DNA of 61,069 nt from Spirochaetae bacterium HGW-Spirochaetae-1 (GTDB lineage Bacteria; Spirochaetota; UBA4802; UBA5550): assembly GCA_002839375.1 (NCBI GenBank), contig PGXY01000013.1:1-61069 (forward strand), read 5' to 3'. How positions within the stretch are numbered: the stretch's first letter is position 1; each line of letters opens with the position of its first letter. The notes under the pieces were generated by a model. It searched no databases and was not told the origin of the DNA. It worked only from the letters and a program-made list of their open reading frames with translations. Position numbers and translations under genes: made by a program. Below, in pieces: positions 7,723-16,465 of this stretch.

Positions 7723-8499
7723 ATGGCAACAGAAAGGGATCTACTGGCATCACAAATTATATTAAAAGCAGTATTGCCGGTTGCCAAAGTGGTTATAGAA
7801 GAAGTACCGGCGATGAAGAAAAAGTTTCAGGGAGTGAACGCCACATTCCAGATTCAGGCAAAAAACGGCGATGAAAACATCGGGGCTTATTTCAAGTTCA
7901 CTGATGGGGAGCTTGAAATTGTCCAGGGTGTTCATGGAAACCCCGATATAAGGTTTGCCTTTGGTAAACCGGAAAGCATGGTTGCCTTTCTTACCGGCGG
8001 GATAGCACTGCCAAAAATAAAGGGACTTGGGAAGCCGGGACTTCTCATGAAATGCGTGGGATTACTGCTCAGTTTAACTATCCTGCTTCCCAACAAGAGA
8101 CCCAAAAAATATGACCAGGTTAGACTCAAGGTGAAGATGGTCATGTACATGATCACCACTGCGCTTTCACAGTACAACAAGGGAGGTGATCCCGAAATGG
8201 TAAGGTGGACCACCAAACAGCCGGATCGCATTTACCAGATGTCATGCGAACCGGAAGGGATTGCCGCCTATGTCCGCGTGAAAGCTGGTAAGACCAAGGC
8301 AGGCCGGGGGTACTATAAGAGGAAACACCCCTTTGTACATATGAAATTCCATGGCGCACAGGGTGCATTACCGGTTTTCATGAATGATGTCGAGTTCGTG
8401 GAAGCAGTGGCAAAAGGCTACGTGACTGTAGAAGGAGCGCCGGAATACGCTATGCATCTGAACAATCATATGCAGCAAATACAGGCGCTTATTACCTGA
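7723..8499 (+). CDS. Second double SCP2-type lipid-binding protein
   Basis: A 258-residue protein built like the first gene of this operon. Its first half (about 25-120) holds YFKFTDGELEIVQGVHGNPDIRF with FLTGGIALPKIKG, the usual SCP2 strand-loop-helix pattern. A hydrophobic helix follows (GLLLSLTILLPN, about 110-122). The second half (about 165-258) again shows the SCP2-like order, ending in FVEAVAKGYVTVEGAPEYA. No signal peptide. It is the last gene of the operon, directly coupled to the transketolase subunit, and is followed by a strong terminator at 8521-8560. It likely binds or presents a hydrophobic substrate or product of the pathway; the ligand is unknown. Confidence 0.72.
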   Translation: MATERDLLASQIILKAVLPVAKVVIEEVPAMKKKFQGVNATFQIQAKNGDENIGAYFKFTDGELEIVQGVHGNPDIRFAFGKPESMVAFLTGGIALPKIKGLGKPGLLMKCVGLLLSLTILLPNKRPKKYDQVRLKVKMVMYMITTALSQYNKGGDPEMVRWTTKQPDRIYQMSCEPEGIAAYVRVKAGKTKAGRGYYKRKHPFVHMKFHGAQGALPVFMNDVEFVEAVAKGYVTVEGAPEYAMHLNNHMQQIQALIT

Positions 8500-8520
8500 T
8501 ACATTACCGGAAAAGATACT

Positions 8521-8560
8521 AAATGAAGATGGCGTGGATAATTCCACGCCATCTTCATTT
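8521..8560. terminator. Bidirectional terminator between SCP2 operon and por operon
   Basis: A perfect 18-bp inverted repeat (AAATGAAGATGGCGTGGA and its complement) around the loop TAAT. Its A/T ends supply the U-tract in either direction. It sits exactly between two convergent operons (stop codons at 8499 and 8579). Confidence 0.9.
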
Positions 8561-8578
8561 GATCGATGTAATTATCCT

Positions 8579-9487
8579 TTACAGGTTACAGTAACCAAGC
8601 TGTCGGTATGTTTCCCACTTCGCGTCAACCCACTTCTGCAGTTCATCAATGGTTGCCCGGTCAATTCCCTGAAAGCGGGACTGAGCACGGATATACTCCT
8701 CGACGGGTTTCCGGCCTCCTTTTTCCGCAATTTTTTTGGAGGGACCGTAAAAGGAAAAAACTCCGTTTTCCACCTCGTAGAGATCAAACATGCCGCATTC
8801 AATGGCCATGCGTCCAATCTGGACGGTGTACTGGGGATCATATCCCCAGCCGGGCGGGCAGGGTATCAGGATATGGATATAGCGCGTTCCCGATATCTCT
8901 TTCGCCTTCCTGAATTTATCATGGAGATCCATGGGATATGACGGACTTACGGTTGCCACGTAGGGAATGTCGTGTGCTGCCATTATCCGGGCCATATCTT
9001 TTTTGTGCTGCAATTTGCCGCCTATGGTCGTCGTAGTACGGGCGCCCATGGGAGTGCTTCCCGATTTCTGAGTTCCCGTATTCATGTAAGCCTCGTTGTC
9101 GTAGCAGACATATATAAAGTCCTCATTCCTCTCGGCTGCACCGGAAAGAGCCTGAATGCCGATGTCGGCGGTGCCTCCATCCCCGGCCCAGCCGACGACG
9201 GTTGTAGTGTTCCTTCCCAAGGCTCTAAGTGCGGCCTTTATCCCCGTGGCTGAAGCCGCTGTCGTTTCAAAGGCTGTATTAAGACACGGCACCAGCATGG
9301 AGGAGACCGGATACATCCCCTGTAGAACCGTAAGACAGCTGGCCGGGACTGTCAGGATAACGTCGTCTCCCAGCGCTTTAAGTCCATGTCTGTAGGCGAT
9401 AGCCAAGCCGCATCCGACGCAGGCGCGGTTTCCCGGCAGGGCATATTCTTTTTCAATTAATGTGAGAGGCGTAGTTTTTTTATTCAT
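8579..9487 (-). CDS. porB: 2-oxoacid (pyruvate):ferredoxin oxidoreductase, beta subunit
   Basis: The TPP-binding subunit (302 residues) of a four-subunit oxidoreductase that converts pyruvate or a related 2-oxoacid plus CoA to acyl-CoA, CO2 and reduced ferredoxin. Motifs: the N-terminal CVGCG cysteines (about 22-26), the TPP/Mg signature GWAGDGGTADIG, and YDNEAYMNTGTQ, followed by the cysteine-containing LIPCPPGWGYDP segment. It starts 29 bp after porA in the order porC-porD-porA-porB. Pyruvate is the likeliest substrate from the motif pattern, but 2-oxoisovalerate or similar acids cannot be excluded. Confidence 0.92.
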   Translation of the reverse strand: MNKKTTPLTLIEKEYALPGNRACVGCGLAIAYRHGLKALGDDVILTVPASCLTVLQGMYPVSSMLVPCLNTAFETTAASATGIKAALRALGRNTTTVVGWAGDGGTADIGIQALSGAAERNEDFIYVCYDNEAYMNTGTQKSGSTPMGARTTTTIGGKLQHKKDMARIMAAHDIPYVATVSPSYPMDLHDKFRKAKEISGTRYIHILIPCPPGWGYDPQYTVQIGRMAIECGMFDLYEVENGVFSFYGPSKKIAEKGGRKPVEEYIRAQSRFQGIDRATIDELQKWVDAKWETYRQLGYCNL

Positions 9488-9516
9488 GATATAACCTGAT
9501 ATTCATGTGGTATGAT

Positions 9517-10770
9517 TCATATTTTACAATTGATCCATTCCTGTGTCTTGAACTGTTCATGTCGCGGTTTATCAAGGTACTCATAACTCTTTTTAAGGGC
9601 CTCAATAATATCCTGCACTTTTACATCTCTACCGCCAAGTCCCATGACATAAGAGTGAGCGAAAACCTCAACGTTGTGATCGAACAGGGCTGCCTTGGTA
9701 TCGCTGCAGAGAACGCCCTCGTATCCGTAACTGGTATTTTTTTCCATAACGGCAAGGCCTTTACAACCGATCGATCTGATGGCCTCGGCGATTTCTGCGG
9801 CTGGGAAAGGCCGGTAAAGACGCAGGTGCATGACACCTATTTCGTATCCTTCATCACGGAGCATATCGACGGCATCCATGGCTTCACTGGCCACGCTTCC
9901 CATGGAAAGGGCAATGAGCTTGGCATTATCGCATCGGTATGTATCGATAATCCCGTATTCGCGGCCGAAAAGTTTTCCGAATTCGCTTCCCACTTTCTTG
10001 GTAACGTCGATGGCCCTGGTATGAGCTTCCTGAAGCAGGTACCTGATCTCATAATATCCATGGCAGAGGGTCCCTTCGGCATTGATTCGCGGGTCCGCCA
10101 GGGTTACAGGATTTATATTCTGCGGGTTCTGCGGATCAAGCACCGTATGGGGAACATACTCGGGCAGGAAGGATTTTACCTTTTCGGCATCGGGTACGTC
10201 AACAGGCATCAAGGTGTGTGAAAGAACATACCCGTCATAGCAAACCATGATAGGTATATAAACTTCTTCGGCGATTTTGAAGGCCTGTATCACCGTATCC
10301 ATGACTTCCTGGTTGTTGCGGCAGTATATTTGCATCCATCCCGTATCACGCTGTGAGATGCTGTCCTGCTGGTCGTTGAGGATATTCCACGGCGCTGCCA
10401 CGGCACGGTTTGGTATGGCCATGACTATGGGAAGGCGGGTTCCGGCAGCCCAATGAAGCATTTCATGCATGAGGGCCAGGCCATTGGCGCAACTAGCCGT
10501 AAATACGCGGGCACCCACGGCTGAAGCGGCAATACAGACGGTGATTGCACTGTGTTCGCTTTCAACGGTGACGAATTCAGCCTTCATCTCGCCGCTGTCC
10601 ACATATTCCATGAGTTTTTCCACAACTGGAGATTGAGGCGTGATAGGATAGGCCGAAATAACCTGGACTTCAGCCAATTTTGCTGCACACGCGGCAGCAT
10701 GGTTGGCTGTCATTATGGCAACATCATTAGTGGTTTGTTTCACTGGTTTATTTTTTACGTTTTCGTTCAT
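9517..10770 (-). CDS. porA: 2-oxoacid (pyruvate):ferredoxin oxidoreductase, alpha subunit
   Basis: A 417-residue alpha subunit with the family start VISAYPITPQSPVVEKL, the EFVTVESEHSA segment and the NGLALMHEMLHWAAG region that contacts TPP. The C-terminal part has VMEKNTSYGYEGVL and YVMGLGGRDV. An AGAGGAAATA ribosome site precedes the ATG. It lies 9 bp behind porD. It provides the pyrimidine-binding half of the active site with PorB. Confidence 0.93.
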   Translation of the reverse strand: MNENVKNKPVKQTTNDVAIMTANHAAACAAKLAEVQVISAYPITPQSPVVEKLMEYVDSGEMKAEFVTVESEHSAITVCIAASAVGARVFTASCANGLALMHEMLHWAAGTRLPIVMAIPNRAVAAPWNILNDQQDSISQRDTGWMQIYCRNNQEVMDTVIQAFKIAEEVYIPIMVCYDGYVLSHTLMPVDVPDAEKVKSFLPEYVPHTVLDPQNPQNINPVTLADPRINAEGTLCHGYYEIRYLLQEAHTRAIDVTKKVGSEFGKLFGREYGIIDTYRCDNAKLIALSMGSVASEAMDAVDMLRDEGYEIGVMHLRLYRPFPAAEIAEAIRSIGCKGLAVMEKNTSYGYEGVLCSDTKAALFDHNVEVFAHSYVMGLGGRDVKVQDIIEALKKSYEYLDKPRHEQFKTQEWINCKI

Positions 10771-10779
10771 TATTTCCTC

Positions 10780-11085
10780 TTAACAAGTATGACTGAAGCC
10801 CCTGTCATCATCAACCATGGTTATAGCGCCCGTAGGGCATTCCTGGGCGCATATGCCGCATCCTTTGCAGTATTCCAGGTCAATGGTAAGAGGCACTGTC
10901 TTTGTCATGACGGCATCGGGACAGAAAGACCAGCAGATAAAGCAGCTCGGTTTTCCCGTTTTTGCCGGGGTACAAATATCATTATTTATCTCGGGATGTT
11001 TAACCCGCCAGTCGCCGGTTCTTCCTGCTTCTCCTATTGATGGCGTGGAAGATGCGGTGATGTGTTTGCAATCTCTTGTTCCCAT
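10780..11085 (-). CDS. porD: 2-oxoacid:ferredoxin oxidoreductase, delta (ferredoxin-like) subunit
   Basis: A 101-residue protein with two [4Fe-4S] cysteine sets: CFICWSFCPD with an upstream Cys in the first, and CKGCGICAQECPTGAI in the second. It passes electrons from the TPP site to free ferredoxin. The start is placed at the ATG at 11085 because GAAGGA lies 9 nt before it; the longer reading from 11118 would overlap porC by about 29 bp. It ends 9 bp before porA. Confidence 0.92.
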   Translation of the reverse strand: MGTRDCKHITASSTPSIGEAGRTGDWRVKHPEINNDICTPAKTGKPSCFICWSFCPDAVMTKTVPLTIDLEYCKGCGICAQECPTGAITMVDDDRGFSHTC

Positions 11086-11089
11086 ATAT

Positions 11090-11671
11090 TTATCCTTCGT
11101 ATACCATAGTTGCTTCATACGTCTGTCGTGCTGCAGTCACGTTCAGCTCACCCTTGCTGCCGGTAAACTTGCTTCGAATTGCCTCCTCAACAACGGGAAG
11201 TGAGACAAGTCCCGTGCTTTTAACAAAGGCTCCCAGAATGGGAGTGTTGAGAATCGCAGTTCCGGCTAGTGTGAGGCTGTTGGCCAGGGCTATGCTTGTT
11301 ATATCGGCTACGCCTACCTTCCTGAACATATCGAGGTCTATTTCCGATGGGCACTTGGTTGAATTGACAATGACAAGTGCATCGCTTTTATATTTTTTCC
11401 CAAGCTGAAGTATGGGCAGCAAAGTTGGATCGAGGACAACAATAATATCGGGATCGGCTATCTGTGAAAAAATCCGGATGGGTACATGGCTGAGACGTAA
11501 AAATGCCGCTACGGGAGCACCACGCCTCTCAGCGCCGAATGATGGAGCTGTTGTCACTCCTTCATATCCTTCCTTGTATGCCGCTTCAGCAATTATCTGA
11601 CTCGCCGTTATGGCTCCCTGGCCCCCGCGACCGAACCAGACAATCTCAATGTATTTTTTCTTTTCTGTCAT
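11090..11671 (-). CDS. porC: 2-oxoacid:ferredoxin oxidoreductase, gamma subunit
   Basis: A 193-residue gamma subunit with the family start IEIVWFGRGGQGAITASQIIAEAA and the SFGAERRGAPVAAFLR segment, the usual CoA-binding subunit of POR-type enzymes. It is the first gene of the operon porC-porD-porA-porB. The 292-bp gap upstream holds a minus-strand TTGACA (11753-11758) with a TATTTT-like -10 about 16 bp on, a possible promoter, and otherwise only A/T-rich DNA. Confidence 0.92.
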   Translation of the reverse strand: MTEKKKYIEIVWFGRGGQGAITASQIIAEAAYKEGYEGVTTAPSFGAERRGAPVAAFLRLSHVPIRIFSQIADPDIIVVLDPTLLPILQLGKKYKSDALVIVNSTKCPSEIDLDMFRKVGVADITSIALANSLTLAGTAILNTPILGAFVKSTGLVSLPVVEEAIRSKFTGSKGELNVTAARQTYEATMVYEG

Positions 11672-12005
11672 GATATGTCTCTACTCTGGTGATATTAATT
11701 ACATCCGAAGGAAATTTAGTTTTTTAGTGAAAAATAAATATCTACAGCCATCTGTCAAGGAAAAGTTGTAATATGAAAAATTTTTAATCTCTTCAGGCGG
11801 TTTAACTTTAAAAGACTCTAAAGACACACTATCTTTAATTAAATCGTATATTCAATAAACATTAAGAAAATAAAAGCGGCAATCACAAAGAAGGATTTTA
11901 TTGATTCATTACATATTAATGATTGATTTTGATCGAATAATAGGCCATAATCATCTATAAAATTTGAGCAAATTAAATGAATTTTTACTTGAAAGGGTCA
12001 ATCCT

Positions 12006-13559
12006 ATGCTAAAAGGATATAAAAGATATTTTTTGCATAAATACAGTGATGTCGATTATTTAACTCAATCCCGATCAAAACTTCTTCTTGCCTTTGAAAC
12101 CATTTTTATTCTTCTTATAGGTTTTCTGCAGGTCAGCATGCTTTTTGCCGGTTGGGAAGATTTTATCAAGACCCTGTATATAACACCGGGCCTTATCTTC
12201 GGCTTTGTTATCAGTCTGTTGTTTCTCAGGAAAGGGAAGTACATGACCGCGGCTAATATACTTATTTCGGTCTCAACCGTCGCTGTCGTAGCAGGACTTT
12301 TGCGGGAACCTTTTTTCCTGACCGATGTGGCCTATTCGAGTTACATTTATTTTGTATACCCCGTCATCGGCATGTGCATTATTTTCAGTACCATTAAATT
12401 TCTCACCATCATTACCATAATTCTGGCTTTAACGGACACGGCACTTTTTTTTATTATGATTCAGGTTGTTCAATATGACAACACCCGTCAGGTTATAATC
12501 GCTTTTACCGACAGCCTTTTTGCCATAGGTTTCCTGTATCTAATCGGGTGGTTTACCTCGAGAATTTTTCACGGCAATATCACGATGATAAACAACGAGT
12601 CGGAAAAAAACCAAAGGCACAACAATTTCATTACCAATGTTCTCAGGGACGGGATAAAAAACATTGTCACATCCATGCAGCAAATCACGGACCAGAGCAA
12701 CATGGTTTCACGAAACGCTCAGGACCAGGTCTCGTCCATTGAAGAGATAACGGGATCGATCGAGGAGATGTCGGCCGGTCTGGATAGCGTCAACCAGAAT
12801 GTTACATCACATGATGAAAACATTAATGCCATGTCCCGTATACTCGACGACCTGTCGAAAATAATCGACAACATCGATTCATCGATAAACAATACGCTCA
12901 GCTCGATGGAAGAAATTGCCAATAGGGCTCAGTCCGGCGGCATGGAACTGAACAATATGGAACAGAATATGGGAGCCATTAAAAGCCGGTCCATGGAAAT
13001 GACCGATATCGTAAATATAATTAACGACATATCTGACAGGATAAACCTCCTCAGTCTCAACGCCGCTATCGAAGCTGCCAGGGCCGGGGATGCAGGAAGG
13101 GGATTTGCCGTTGTGGCCGATGAAATATCAAAACTGGCAGACAAAACGGCGTCGAGCATCAAGAGCATTGAATATCTCATAGTTACCAATGAAGCTGAGA
13201 TTGAAAAAGGAATGGCAGGATTAAAAGTATCGGTTGAAACCATCGCATCGATTATAGACGATGTAAATCATATCACATCAAAAATGCGTGAACTCTCACA
13301 GTACAAGGTAAAGCAGCTGGAGACAAACCGGATCGCCAATGAACAGGCCGTTCTTTTGAAGAAGAGATCTGATGAAATAGCCACTTCGGCCCATGAACAG
13401 AAAGCCGCCATATCGGAAATACTCAGGGCCGTGGAACATATCAATGGTCTTTCCCAGTCCACTTCCACAGGTGTAGACAATATATCAGATAATGCCGGGA
13501 AACTTTATGCCGTTGTAGAGGAATTCAGACGGGTTGTTGAGGAATATAAGGATGAGTGA
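12006..13559 (+). CDS. Methyl-accepting chemotaxis protein with membrane-only sensor region
   Basis: A chemoreceptor of 517 residues if started at the ATG at 12006, which has GAAAGGG 8 nt upstream; a TTG at 11964 would add 14 residues but lacks a clear ribosome site. The N-terminal 220 residues form about six hydrophobic helices with little periplasmic sequence and no obvious HAMP domain. The signalling domain is typical: [19 protein letters not shown] near residue 350, with long methylation helices on both sides. It should cluster with CheA/CheW, none of which is in this window. Such receptors often sense energy state or ligands within the membrane (inference). A terminator follows at 13582-13610. 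Confidence 0.92.
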   Translation: MLKGYKRYFLHKYSDVDYLTQSRSKLLLAFETIFILLIGFLQVSMLFAGWEDFIKTLYITPGLIFGFVISLLFLRKGKYMTAANILISVSTVAVVAGLLREPFFLTDVAYSSYIYFVYPVIGMCIIFSTIKFLTIITIILALTDTALFFIMIQVVQYDNTRQVIIAFTDSLFAIGFLYLIGWFTSRIFHGNITMINNESEKNQRHNNFITNVLRDGIKNIVTSMQQITDQSNMVSRNAQDQVSSIEEITGSIEEMSAGLDSVNQNVTSHDENINAMSRILDDLSKIIDNIDSSINNTLSSMEEIANRAQSGGMELNNMEQNMGAIKSRSMEMTDIVNIINDISDRINLLSLNAAIEAARAGDAGRGFAVVADEISKLADKTASSIKSIEYLIVTNEAEIEKGMAGLKVSVETIASIIDDVNHITSKMRELSQYKVKQLETNRIANEQAVLLKKRSDEIATSAHEQKAAISEILRAVEHINGLSQSTSTGVDNISDNAGKLYAVVEEFRRVVEEYKDE

Positions 13560-13581
13560 AAATATACGTGTGAAATAGAAG

Positions 13582-13610
13582 AGCGCCCATACCGGCTGAT
13601 AATGGGCGCT
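13582..13610. terminator. Terminator between chemoreceptor and gcvPB
   Basis: A 9-bp perfect stem (AGCGCCCAT / ATGGGCGCT) with an 11-nt loop between two convergent genes. The plus-strand T-tract (TTAGTTTTACCTT) is modest; the minus-strand side has A/T-rich flanks. It probably serves both genes. Confidence 0.7.
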
Positions 13611-13623
13611 TAGTTTTACCTTC

Positions 13624-15051
13624 CTATTCTTTTTCCCACTTGAGGACGGGCTTTCTGGCTGCAGTAACGGCATCGATACGTCGAAGCGGTGTTTTATGGG
13701 GAGCTTTTTTAACCATATCGGGATCCTCCATGGCCTCCTTTTTAATTTGTTTCATCACTTCGACAAAATCATCGAGATACTCCAGGCTTTCCGTTTCAGT
13801 TGGTTCTACCATGAGAGCGCCATCCACGATAAGAGGGAAATACACCGTCGGCGAATGTATGCCGTAGTCAAGAATTCTTTTGGCCACATCATTGGTTGTA
13901 ACATGGTTCGGCAAATCCCTGTCGCTGAGGACGAATTCATGCATGCAGGTTCTTTTGTAGGCCAGATGATATTCACTCTTCAGCCGTGCCATCAGATAAT
14001 TGGCGTTGAGTACGGCGTGTTCACTGACACCGCGTATTCCTTTTTCTCCCATCATACGGATATATATAAAGGCCCTGAGCATTATAAGGAAATTCCCGTA
14101 AAATGAATGAACCCGCCCGATGCTTCTCGTATTTTCATAGTTCAGGATGTATTGATTTTCCTGCTTCTCAACAACCGGCACCGGCAGATAGGGAGCCAAT
14201 TTGGACACGACACCAACGGGCCCTGACCCGGGACCGCCGCCACCATGGGGCGTAGAGAAAGTCTTGTGAAGGTTCACATGCATGATGTCGAATCCCATAT
14301 CCTTTATCTTTGCGACACCCATGACGGCATTCAGGTTGGCTCCGTCACAATAAAAAAGTGAACCATTATCGTGCAGAAGATGGGCAACCTGCGTAAGATG
14401 CCGGTCAAAAAGGCCCAGCGTGCTGGGGCTCGTGAGCATCATGGCGGCCACATTCGCGTCAAGAAGCGATTTCAGGGATTCAATATCCACATCACCTTCC
14501 TGATTTGAATGGACTGTCTTTATTTCAAAGCCGCACATAGCCACCGATGCCGGATTGGTGCCGTGGGCCGAGTCGGGGATGAGGATTACGGGCCTGTTTT
14601 CTCCCTTTTCCTGGAAGTATTTTTTTATCATCATAACGGCCGTGAGTTCGCCATGGGCACCGGCAGCGGGTGCCAGGGAGAATCTGTCCATACCTGTTAT
14701 GCTGCAGAGATATCCCGTCAACTCATGCATGATCTGGAGAGCTCCCTGGGAGTAGCAGCAGTCAATCATGGGATGGAGAGATGTGAAAGCCTCCATTGAT
14801 GCCAGTTTTTCATTGATCTTTGGGTTGTACTTCATGGTGCAGCTCCCCAGGGGATACATGCCCGTATCAACACCAAAGTTCAAGGTCGATAGTCCTGTGT
14901 AATGCCGGACCATTTCAGTTTCATTGACATCGGGCAGATCCACATGGGATCGTAGAAAAGACGGAGGTATGTCTCCCGATGAAGAGAGGCCATAGCCGGG
15001 GACAGCGTATTTGTTTTTACCGATTCTGCTTTTATCAAAAATTGTGCTCAT
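13624..15051 (-). CDS. gcvPB: Glycine dehydrogenase (decarboxylating) subunit 2
   Basis: The PLP-carrying half (475 residues) of the two-part glycine decarboxylase (P protein), which decarboxylates glycine and passes the aminomethyl group to lipoyl-GcvH. Motifs: MYPLGSCTMKYNPK near residues 65-78, the SAHGTNPASVAM segment, and the PLP lysine K263 in NLHKTFSTPHGGGGPGSG. It is the last gene of gcvT-gcvPA-gcvPB, 26 bp after gcvPA. A split P protein is common in Firmicutes, thermophiles and several anaerobic lineages; the fused GcvP is typical of proteobacteria. Confidence 0.96.
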   Translation of the reverse strand: MSTIFDKSRIGKNKYAVPGYGLSSSGDIPPSFLRSHVDLPDVNETEMVRHYTGLSTLNFGVDTGMYPLGSCTMKYNPKINEKLASMEAFTSLHPMIDCCYSQGALQIMHELTGYLCSITGMDRFSLAPAAGAHGELTAVMMIKKYFQEKGENRPVILIPDSAHGTNPASVAMCGFEIKTVHSNQEGDVDIESLKSLLDANVAAMMLTSPSTLGLFDRHLTQVAHLLHDNGSLFYCDGANLNAVMGVAKIKDMGFDIMHVNLHKTFSTPHGGGGPGSGPVGVVSKLAPYLPVPVVEKQENQYILNYENTRSIGRVHSFYGNFLIMLRAFIYIRMMGEKGIRGVSEHAVLNANYLMARLKSEYHLAYKRTCMHEFVLSDRDLPNHVTTNDVAKRILDYGIHSPTVYFPLIVDGALMVEPTETESLEYLDDFVEVMKQIKKEAMEDPDMVKKAPHKTPLRRIDAVTAARKPVLKWEKE

Positions 15052-15077
15052 GATGAACCTCGCTTTTATTTGTGATT

Positions 15078-16400
15078 CTATGAAATGGCCTTTTTACAGG
15101 CCGACAGAAGGGAATCTATCTCGTCACGGGTTCTGTATTCCGTAACACAGACAAGCATGCAGTCTTTCATGCCATATGCCTCGAGATTAAGCCCCAGGAT
15201 AAATCCATCACTCTTCAGTTTTTCGTACAGGATATTCATGTTATTTTTTTTAATGACAAATTCATTAAAAAATGGAGCCTGAAAAACAGCCGTAAACCCC
15301 ATTGACAGCAGTCCGGATTTCAGGTACGATGCAAGGGAATGATTCAGCCGGGCGATATCTGTCAACCGCGGACCGATAAGGCTCAGGTACATAACAGAAC
15401 GGAGTGCCATGAGACCCTCGTTTGTACAAATATTGGAAGTGGCCTTTTCGCGGCGGATATGTTGTTCCCTTGTCTGAAGAGTGAGAACATAGGCTTCCTT
15501 TCCATCGACGTCGGTCGTCTTTCCCACGAGCCGTCCCGGAATTTTACGCAGAAATTCCTTTCTGACAGAAATAAATCCCACCATAGGACCACCGAAAGCA
15601 GGATAGTTGCCGAAGCTTTGAGCCTCGCCGCATACTATATCGGCGCCGAATTCACCCGGGGGCTTCAGTAGGCCCAGACACATCATTTCATTCACAGCAA
15701 CGATAAAGAGAACATTCTTTTCCCTGGCCTTTTTTGAAAAAGAAGACAGGTCCTCTATGCATCCCAAAAAATTGGGATACTGGACCACGCAGGCCGCCAT
15801 GGAGTCATCGAGCAGGTTTTCCATGTCGGTCAGTGATGTCACTCCATTTTCCATGCCGACGACAACAACTTCCATGTCAGACGCCCAGGCATAGGTTCTA
15901 AGTACGTGAAGGTAGTTGGGATGGAGAGCCCCGCTTACAGCTATGCGGTTCTTTTTGGTGTGCGCTGAGGCCATCATTACCGATTCGGCCAGTGCCGTTG
16001 CTCCGTCATACATGCTTGCATTGGTTGCGTCCATGCCCGTAAGGTTGCTGATCATGGTCTGGAATTCAAAAATGGCAGTCAGCGTTCCCTGGCTTACTTC
16101 AGGTTGATACGGTGTGTAGGCCGTATAGAATTCAGACCTGGATGCCAGGGCATCAACAACAGCAGGCACCTGGTGCTGATAGACGCCGGCACCGACAAAT
16201 GATACGGGCAGGGTGTTGCCCGATGCATGTTTTTTCAGCAGCTTTTCAACCTCTATCTCAGACAGGGCTTCGGGCAGTTCAAGGGAGTAGGCCCTCCTGA
16301 TATTTTCAGGGATGTCTTTAAACAGGTCTTTTATATCGTTTACGCCTATTTCCCTGAGCATATGTTTTCTATCTTCTTCGGTTATAGCAATAAAGTTCAT
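15078..16400 (-). CDS. gcvPA: Glycine dehydrogenase (decarboxylating) subunit 1
   Basis: The second half (440 residues) of the two-part glycine decarboxylase. It shows the family stretches FVGAGVYQHQVPAVVDAL, AYTPYQPEVSQGTLTAIFEF, TGMDATNASMYDGATALAE and the C-terminal REQHIRREKATSNICTN. It lies between gcvT and gcvPB. A 7-bp hairpin (16430-16454) sits in the 65-bp gap to gcvT and could tune relative expression of T and P proteins. Confidence 0.96.
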   Translation of the reverse strand: MNFIAITEEDRKHMLREIGVNDIKDLFKDIPENIRRAYSLELPEALSEIEVEKLLKKHASGNTLPVSFVGAGVYQHQVPAVVDALASRSEFYTAYTPYQPEVSQGTLTAIFEFQTMISNLTGMDATNASMYDGATALAESVMMASAHTKKNRIAVSGALHPNYLHVLRTYAWASDMEVVVVGMENGVTSLTDMENLLDDSMAACVVQYPNFLGCIEDLSSFSKKAREKNVLFIVAVNEMMCLGLLKPPGEFGADIVCGEAQSFGNYPAFGGPMVGFISVRKEFLRKIPGRLVGKTTDVDGKEAYVLTLQTREQHIRREKATSNICTNEGLMALRSVMYLSLIGPRLTDIARLNHSLASYLKSGLLSMGFTAVFQAPFFNEFVIKKNNMNILYEKLKSDGFILGLNLEAYGMKDCMLVCVTEYRTRDEIDSLLSACKKAIS

Positions 16401-16429
16401 CGCTCTTCTCCTGGTTTTTCAAAAATATT

Positions 16430-16454
16430 CCGGTTCGTTTATTCACTGAACCGG
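16430..16454 (-). other. Intercistronic hairpin between gcvT and gcvPA
   Basis: A 7-bp perfect inverted repeat CCGGTTC/GAACCGG with an 11-nt loop, about 30 bp upstream of the gcvPA start. It has no T-tract typical of a terminator, so an RNA processing or stabilising role is as likely as partial termination. Confidence 0.4.
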
Positions 16455-16465
16455 TTATATATATA

